Shown here: positions 56,706 to 64,000 of the stretch, piece by piece
Layout of the letters: every line of letters begins with the position of its first letter
Position numbering within the stretch: the stretch's first letter is position 1
Origin: Oreohelix idahoensis
Lineage: Eukaryota; Mollusca; Gastropoda; Stylommatophora; Oreohelicidae
Reading direction: 5' to 3'
NCBI GenBank assembly: GCA_024509875.1
Contig: JAMPIV010018779.1
Coordinates: forward strand, 63,501-127,500
DNA: 64,000 nucleotides
Notes under the pieces: model-generated
Database searches by the model: none
What the model saw: the letters and a program-made list of their open reading frames with translations, nothing else
Told to the model about the DNA's origin: nothing
Position numbers and translations under genes: made by a program

Positions 56706-56865
56706 ACGACAAATGTGGTCTCGTCCGAAGGATTTTTGAACTTAGAATAGGAAGATGAGTACGACAAATGTGGTCTCGTCCGAAGGATTTTTGAACTTAA
56801 GATAGGAAGACGAGACGGCAAATATCAGCTCGTCTGTCAGATTCTTTATTCTGAAATAGAGTAAG
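56706..56865. repeat. 55-bp tandem repeat, three units
   Basis: acgacaaatgtggtctcgtc units at 56706-56760 and 56761-56815 are nearly identical. A third, diverged unit (acggcaaatatcagctcgtc) follows. Confidence 0.85.
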
Positions 56866-57311
56866 AGTGTGATTGTCTCGTGGTTTTGTGTATCTTTAAA
56901 AAAATGTATCCCCTAGACGAAACGATCTGTTTATGGGCGTGCTGACCACACAATTGATAATTGGTTGTTTCTCCACAGCATTTTTAGCATTATACATTTG
57001 AGTTACAGGTTGATTTTGTCGGAATATATGTTAATTACTGATTTTGTAATACAAAACGCTGGTAAAGTTTGTGAGTGTATAACATTCACAGGGGTTTGAA
57101 GAAGTAGGTGTTTGAGCTAAGCTAAGGAGTGCGTTCAGACAATTACGTCCTGTAAATTGCCTCCCTTACCCTAACTGTCTTCAGGGGTGAACTTATAGTG
57201 GATTTTTAAAATTTTGGGGATTTTTTTTTCTCCTTAAATTTTTTTGCAATAATTATTTTGTTTCCACTGTAGCAACTTATTTTTTAGTGAGTAATCTTAC
57301 TACCATTTATT

Positions 57312-57322
57312 TGGCGTAGTCG
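57312..57322 (+). promoter_or_regulatory. possible tRNA-Ser primer-binding site
   Basis: tggcgtagtcg matches the start of the tRNA-Ser type PBS proposed at 47272, then diverges. It lies 190 bp before gag, where a PBS is expected. Confidence 0.4.
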
Positions 57323-57502
57323 TCTGCATTAGGTGCTTTATTGCCGATTAATAGCAGCGATAGTTAGACACTATATTTTGGAGGAGGTATCCCAGGGTGA
57401 AGCATATCATCTTTTGATTTTGGTAATTTCTCGTAAGTGGTAGGAACCAGTGTATCCTTTTTCTTATTTCTTTCTCGTTTAAGTCTCAGTCACCGAATTA
57501 CT

Positions 57503-59160
57503 ATGGCAGAGAGGGCGAAGCATAGGCAGATCCTCAGACAGGAAGCAAAGGAAGAGGGATTACAAGGAGAAGATGCGAAAGCGTTTGTCAACGAAGAACT
57601 TGACAGATATGATGCGGAGCAGAAGGAAAAAGCGGCGGAGAGGAAAGCAGCCGAAGCTAGAGAGCAGAGGAAGATGGATGAGGAAATGGAAATCCGCAGG
57701 GCAAACGAAAGAGAGAAGGAGAGACAGCACGAGGAAAGAGAGAAGGAGAGATAGCATGCGGAAAGAGAAAATGAGCAACAACGACAGCATGAGTTGGCGC
57801 TTAAGACTCTAGAGTTCCAAAGCCGTGGTGCTGCCTCTACCTCCAGCAATGGAGAGTCTTCTCCTCATTCTTCCTTAACTGATACTTCTAACACTCAATC
57901 GCTTCAACTCAACGCTATGTCTTTCACTCTTGAGTCTTTCTCTTGTCTTAATGAGAAGATTGACACATGGTTAGAAAAATTTGAGAAAATTGCAACTCTG
58001 TACAGTTTAGAGAGGTCGCGTTGGTGTATGAAACTTTCCCAGGCCCTTAAAGGTTCTGCTTATGATGTTTATTCTAAACTGGAAAGTGGCCAACAAGACA
58101 ACTATGACTTGTTGAAGAAAGCTTTGCTGGAGCGCCTTGAAATGAATGCGCGAAAGTTTCTGCAACTGTTTCGCAACAGCAGGAAGGAGAGCTCTGAAAC
58201 TTTTCAGCAGTTCTCATCTCGTCTAAAGGGATATCTGACAAAGTGCCTTGAGCTTTCACAGCTCCCCTCTACCTATGAAGGTCTTGAGGAATTTGTTTTA
58301 ACCGAACAAATAAAGAACACTTTGTCTGCTGATACCCAGATATTTCTAGCTGAGCAGGGTGCAGAAAAGCTTGAAGACATCTTAGAAAAGTCTGAGCGAT
58401 ATCACAATGCGCTGGCTGAACTACCGGCCACAAAACGGAAACCGACAGAAGAGCATTTTCGAAAGAATAATCTAGACCAATCTTCTCATGCTTCTAATCA
58501 GAATAACCACAGAGAAACTGGACCTCAAAACCCCCCTCCTGAAAAATCTAAGTTCTACAAAACCAAGTACCCCAGCAACCACAGTAAACAGTCTGATCAA
58601 CCCGACCGCCCTTCATGGCAGCGTGGCCAGAAAGGTCAAGGTGACAAAGGGAAAACCCCTGCGCACGGGACTAAGGATCAGAGCAAGCACACCGAGCCGA
58701 AGCGCATCGGATGCTTACAAACAACAGACTCGCAGGAAAGAATTATTGTCAGTGATTCTCAACCGGAGGGAGAGAGGCCCTCTACGCGAGGTACGGTTGC
58801 TTTAATCGGAACTTCAACTTATTGTTTGTTTGACACGGGGCTTTCGTTTGATTGCATTGTTGCCAGGCACCTGGTCAAACCCGGTCAAGAGACAGAAGAA
58901 ACCGTTAAACTTTGTGGAGTCTTTAAGAGTGATGCACCAACAACGCTTCCAATTGCATTGGTTGAGATCCACTCCGATTTTGTCAGAGGTGTGATTAAAG
59001 CGGCTGTTATGGATGACCCCATCTACCCAGTCATACTTGGCTGTAGATATGTGTTTATTGGGAAACCGGAAGAGCCAATTGTGGCAACAGTAACTACAAG
59101 AGGGCAAACCAAGAAGGAACGGGAGCCTGCGCCTAATTTGTTACCCATGGAACTTAAAAG
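57503..59160 (+). pseudogene. gag: gypsy-like gag-protease polyprotein
   Basis: The ATG at 57503 starts a strongly charged, Glu/Arg/Lys-rich coiled-coil N-terminus (about 100 residues). A TAG at 57752-57754 interrupts; the same frame continues to 59197. A SCAN/capsid-like region follows, with FEKIATLYSLERSRW, LKGSAYDVYSKL, LFRNSRKESSETFQQFSSRLKGYL and LEDILEKSERYHNAL (57960-58420), then a polar Lys/Pro linker without a zinc knuckle. The aspartic protease has CLFDTGLSFD (active-site DTG at 58832-58840) and YPVILGCRY (59026). A one-base shift at the AAAA near 59156 leads directly into the integrase frame. RT does not lie between. Confidence 0.85.
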
Positions 59161-59790
59161 CGCAACAAAAGGACCCTACTTTGGCACCCTGCTTTAGGAA
59201 ACTGCCAATGGCTAAGGAACCCAGACAACACGGGGACATTTTTTCTAAGGATGGCGTACTTTATCGCAGAACGGGCAAGCCTGACCAAGGTTACAACCAG
59301 CTCCTAGTACCGAAACAGTACAGAAGCCAAATCCTAGAAATGGGGCACTCTCTTCCCTTCTGCGGACATATGGGACAGAACGCCACAAACCAACGGATCA
59401 CCACTCATTATTGGTGGCAAGGAGTAAATACTGATATTATCAGGCATGTAAAATCCTGTGCCCAGTGCCAACGTGTACCACCCAAGCAACGGACACCCCC
59501 AGTCTCTTTGGGTGAAATGCCAATAGTGGGAACACCATTCGAACGGGTTGTGATCGACATTTTAGGACCCTTAGAAAGGACTAAAAGAAGGAACAGGTTT
59601 ATCCTGACCTTAGTCGACACATGCACTTTATGGGCAGAAGCTATACCGCTAACATGCGCAGATGTCAAGCATGTCGCAGAAGCCCTCGTGCAGATTTTCA
59701 CTCGGTTGGGATTCCCTCAGCAAGTGTTGACGGATAACGGATCCCAATACCGAAACTCCCGCGCATCCAAGGTGAACCTCTGCGAACGTC
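59158..59790 (+). pseudogene. pol: gypsy-like integrase, directly after protease
   Basis: The frame opens before 59181, with a QQKDPTLAP-like linker. A zinc-binding HHCC domain follows: MGHSLPFCGHMGQNAT...CAQCQ (59340-59472). The catalytic core has Asp in VVIDILGPL (59550) and Asp in VLTDNGSQY (59727); the Glu is not found because sequence quality fails after about 59755. No RT or RNase H lies between protease and integrase, in contrast to the element at 21126. This fits gag-PR-INT-RT-RH order. An internal deletion of RT-RH is the alternative. Confidence 0.85.
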
Positions 59791-62700
59791 TGGGCTACCT
59801 TCTCTCGCGAGCTATTAACACCGCCCCCCGCGCAGCACACTTCTACACTGAGCGTCCACTCGATCCCGCTCCCAGAAAGTATGTCACACTCACCCCCCCC
59901 TCCCTCATCATTCACCACACCACCCCTGGCATCTAGTCCACTTACAAAAGCCCAGCTACACGCACTAGTATAAACTAATCCGAACCCCCACTACCCTATT
60001 CCAACGCAACCAAACAGCCAACCGTGGGACACAAATCCCCAACCCCCCCCTATAATCTTCGGTCACTGAAAATTTATAGTCAACCAAACAAACATACTAA
60101 TATCACAAAAAAACTGGACGTGACCCCCCCCCCCCGCAGCAACCACCAGTGCAAAACCCATCAAACCCTTAACGAAAAACCCCCAAAAAAAAAAAACGCC
60201 CCACGCCCGAAACCTACCCCCCGCCACCCAGAACCCCCTCCCGTCCGACCCCCAAAAAACCACGGAGACTCCCACAAACCAAAAAAACAACTACAAACCC
60301 CAAAACAAAAACCGCCACAAACACCGGCCCCAAAAACAAAATAACACCACCGCAAAATCTAAAAAAGCTCACACGTAACAGGAACCAACTACCGCTCGAA
60401 AAATATCACATCGCCTAGAACCCCCACCCCACCCACCAGAACCCGCCCCACCCTGCCAAAAGTTTACACAACGTGCACCAAATAGTCCACAGCCCCTCCA
60501 CCACCCCTTACCCTCCCCCCCGCACCCCCCCCCCCACCCCCCGCCCCCCCCCCCCCCACCCCCCCCCCCTCCCCACGCATAAGAGAACAATAGACAGAAA
60601 AAGAAGGATGTGAAAAGGAAAAAGAGCTTCTCCGCCTTGCTACTACCCCCCCCGGCCCCCCCGCACCGCATAAATGACCATAAAGCGAACATCACCCCAT
60701 GTTTCTCCCCCCCCCCCCCACGCCATCCACCATAGACCCGATGCGGCGCCCCCCAGAAACAAGCGCCCTCTGCCCCCACCCCCCCTCCCCAGAATAAAGC
60801 AACCGCACACCATCGACTCCCACCCATCACGCCCAGCGCGTCACCACCACCCCCCCCCACGGCCCAGACACCAGCCCTCCGACACCCCCCCCCACCCCCC
60901 CCGCCCCCCCCCACCGGCCCATTCTTCCCCCCATCCTGCCCCCCCCCCCACCCCGCCCCCACCCAAGATAAGGGGGTGGTGGGTGGGATAAACAACCAGA
61001 AGACAAATATTGTTCACACATAAGGCCCCCCCATCGCTCGCATAAAACTGCTGGGAAGACTTTCAAGACATCAACCCCCTCCCCACCCCACTTTGGCCAT
61101 AGTCACCCATCTCCCAGGGACGTGCAGGGAACGGCCCCCCACCGCACCTCCCCCCCCCCCCGACCCCCACGCTACCCTACGGAGAGGCAGATCCCGTCGT
61201 CCAAACAAAAAAAAAACCACTGGGAACCCAGACACAAATGAAACTCTACACGCACCATAAAATGTAACAAAAATAAAAAGTAGGGCGGGGGACCTAGTTG
61301 GTGTTTTTTACACCCCCCCACCCAAAACCCACTCCCCCGCTCCAAAATAAACCCCGCCCACCCCATCGCAAAAGGCTAGCCAACCACTATGCCCCTTCAA
61401 CCCCCGCCCCACTGGGGTCGTCCCCCTACTGCCGCTCCCCTACCTGTCCCCCCCCCCCCCACCCCAATAGCACCCGCCCACCCCCCCCACCATTTCACCC
61501 AAACCCGCCCCCCCTCCCCCCCCTCCCCCCCTAAGACCCCTCCCCACCCGTGCCATCTACTCTTCCCACTAACAAAACCCCCCATAGACTACGCCTTCAA
61601 CCCACCCCCCCCCCCCGCCCCCCACAAACGTCTCTGTTCACCCCACCCCCCCGCTTCCCCTGCTCAAACACCCCAATACACATTCCCCGCATCAATACCC
61701 CCCCAAACTCTCCGTCCCCCGCCCCTGCCCCAAAGCTCGTTTCCCCCCCCCCCCCCCCAAAACCTCCGTGCGGGTTCTCTGCCCTTTCCCCACCATCCAC
61801 CCCATAAGAGTCCACGCCCTCCGCCCGAAAAAAAACCCCCCCCCCCCCCCCTACCCCCATCCTCTCTCCACATCGACCCCCCCTCCACCCTTGCAAATAA
61901 AAACGCACCTTTCGGCCCCCCCCCAAGCTTCAGACCCCCCCCCCAGCCCAACCCCCGCCCCCCCCCCCAAAAAAACCCCCCCCACCCCAGAATAAACACA
62001 AAAAAAACTCCTGACCACACACGCCCCCCGGCGCCCGCGATATAATACATACCCCGAAACCCCCAAAACAATACCAACCCCCGCCACGCCCGCGCCCGCC
62101 CCCACCCCCAGTCACTCCCCCCTTGATACGCATTCTTGTCCACCGACGCCCATATCCCCCCAACTCCCTCGGGCACAACCCCCTCCCACACCTCAAAAAC
62201 ATCGCTTCGGCACACCACGCCGCGCGTCCAGCGCCGAGCGCAGGTCGAGCCGTCCAGCTACCCACCCCCCCCCCCCCCACGCACCCCCCAGTCCGTCCCA
62301 GAGTCTATCGAGCAATCGCGCGTCACTAGTTGCTCACTGCGGTACGGTGTGCCCCGGAGACGCCTCGCTCGTACACGGCTCGGTCCGTGCAACTCCGCAC
62401 ACGCACTATGGCTCGACTTGTTCGCCGCAAACTACGCGCGGCCAGACTTCTGCTTTGCGCTTCCCCCCCCCATTGTAGTACCCCGTCTTTACGACGCCGC
62501 GCTAGCATTACTACACTCGCGACCTTGACCAACAATCTCTCCCATCTCTCCTTCTGCCTCACCTCGACTCAGACCCGTCGCCGTCCACTAAGCACACCGT
62601 CTCCCCCCTATCACGATCACCCCTCTAAACCGTGCACCCACCCCCCCCCCCCAACGAGTCGCCTCAATCTTCTCCTTCAGCCTGCTTCACGTGACGCGCT

Positions 62701-64000
62701 CCATGCTCACGCTCCCAACGCGTACTGATGCAGTCCCGCTCCCTGACCCCGGCGCATACAATCTTAATTCTATACATCTTCTAACCCTCATCTCCCCAGC
62801 ATGCTGGCACCGTCCCCCCACCCCACCCCCCCGCGTCGACGTCTAATCGTCTGCGTCGCTATACTCACCGCACACACATCCTCTCACGCGTCCCGCTAGC
62901 CACACACTCTCCGCTTCCACTCTTTCCGCTGCACAGATCTCTCTGTCTAGTATCTGTTCCGCTACAGTGCTTCGCCGCTCCGCGGGGACATCCCGCTGTC
63001 GTACTTCACTCAGCAGTGCCCATCGTGTCTACACGCTCCTGATATACCTCTATACCCCAACACATCGACCCATATCCCAACCCTTCCCATCAATATTTCC
63101 ATCCCAACGTCACTCCCATCCCCTCTCATACATAAACAATTTCCAGTTACACATGTTCTGAAAATACGCACAAAAAAAAGGAAGCTCTAATCGTCTCGTT
63201 TCCGGGCCAACAACTCTTCTATCACAGTGACACCTAGATACGATTACTCAGACATCCAATACTCTCGTCACTTTATTTGCACAATTTATTCCATACCTCA
63301 GCTCCACTCTCTTCCGATATGGACGCCGGCTAACCAAACTTCCATACGCGCGCGCTAAAATATTAAAATACGTTTATACTTCAAACCACCCTTTTCTTAC
63401 CTGCACAGTCCTACTATGTCCCCAATCACACGCAGCTCCTCGCTCCCCCCCCCCCGCCCCTACCGTCCCCCCGTCGTCATTTCATCCACATCCAGTCCAG
63501 TTGATCAAACGACACAGCCCACCCCCCACGCTCAAGCGCTATTCCACATCCACCGTCCTTCTCACCCCCTTAACCCCACTCGCACACATAGTCTCCCTCC
63601 ACTGCTCCTCAACGAGTCCAAACTATTCGACTCCCTTAACATGTAAGATCACTTCACCTCTACACCACGATCAGAGTGTTGCAACAATCATAGATCCGCC
63701 TCTCACACATGCGCTAACATACCTGCCACTCCCACCCCACCAACCTCTCGGCGCCACGCCGCCACTTCAAAATGTAAGCGCTATGATACCCCATTTTAAC
63801 TAGACCACCCCCACAAACCGCCCCCCCCCCACCACCCCCCCCAGAAACATCCCCATCACCAGCATATCCAATCCCCCCTACTTAAATCACTCTAAACCAG
63901 GCCCGCCCCTGTACACTCATGACACCGCAAACACTCCCCATACATCGGCGACATTGCAGACGCTATACATCCACGTCCAGCTGTACCACAAGCCTCCCCT
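59791..64000. other. C-rich, G-poor, probably low-quality sequence
   Basis: From about 59.8 kb the plus strand becomes dominated by C and A, with G rare and C homopolymers of 8-15 bases in almost every line to 62.3 kb. Composition is less extreme after 62.3 kb but C runs persist. The integrase motif order breaks down gradually across 59.75-59.9 kb, as a decaying consensus would. Open frames here are long only because of proline-type (CCN) or glycine-type codons on each strand; none has a domain. I call no genes. Confidence 0.8.

Noticed and set aside
60024..62562. Long proline-rich or glycine-rich open frames on both strands
   Set aside because: They arise from C homopolymers; no domain, and the surrounding sequence looks unreliable.
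62900..64000. Telomere or subtelomeric repeat at the end of the window
   Set aside because: No TTAGGG/CCCTAA-type tandem repeats are present.

Overview
The window looks like transposon-dense, AT-rich animal genomic DNA. I recognise no ordinary host gene. Everything I can call as coding belongs to mobile elements: Ty3/gypsy-type LTR retrotransposons, APE-type non-LTR retrotransposons (LINEs) with short simple-repeat tails, tRNA-derived SINEs, a Tc1-like transposon and a hAT-like non-autonomous element. This mix, plus long dispersed minisatellites, suits an invertebrate such as a mollusc or another lophotrochozoan. That is inference with low confidence; no gene fixes the species.

Layout. 1-4.2 kb: the 3' half of a gypsy-like element, with an ORF that looks like an RRM protein followed by an RT-RNase H ORF and no integrase after it. 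4.2-7.4 kb: a 5'-truncated LINE, a LINE tail and a short SINE-like insert, each with target-site duplications (TSDs). 7.4-13.0 kb: a nearly complete but 5'-inverted LINE, carrying a nested solo LTR. 13-21 kb: minisatellite arrays, LINE fragments, a first copy (A) of a large unclassified repeat, and a 304-bp tandem duplication. 21.1-33.8 kb: a decayed but complete gypsy element with both LTRs, gag, protease, RT/RNase H and integrase. It is interrupted by a SINE, a solo LTR and a LINE tail, and it sits inside a minisatellite. 34-38 kb: repeat copy B and further arrays. 38.4-39.3 kb: the hAT-like element. 40.7-41.8 kb: two LINE fragments. 42.4-54.2 kb: repeat copies C and D head to head. C carries the Tc1-like element. 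The interval between the two parts of D holds a LINE, itself split by an LTR element (46.55-51.61 kb).

That last LTR element is the most unusual object. It has gag coding but no pol. Its gag ends in a cold-shock domain followed by two zinc knuckles, the domain pair and order known from LIN28. Its ends, TSD and a primer-binding site like the tRNA-Ser 3' end are all visible.

57.3-59.8 kb is the 5' part of another gypsy-like element in which integrase follows protease directly. From about 59.8 kb to the end the sequence becomes C-rich, G-poor and full of C homopolymers. I read this as unreliable assembly, and I call no genes there.

Together the window is a record of insertions inside insertions. 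Many can be ordered in time because taking out the younger insert makes the older reading frame or repeat continuous.
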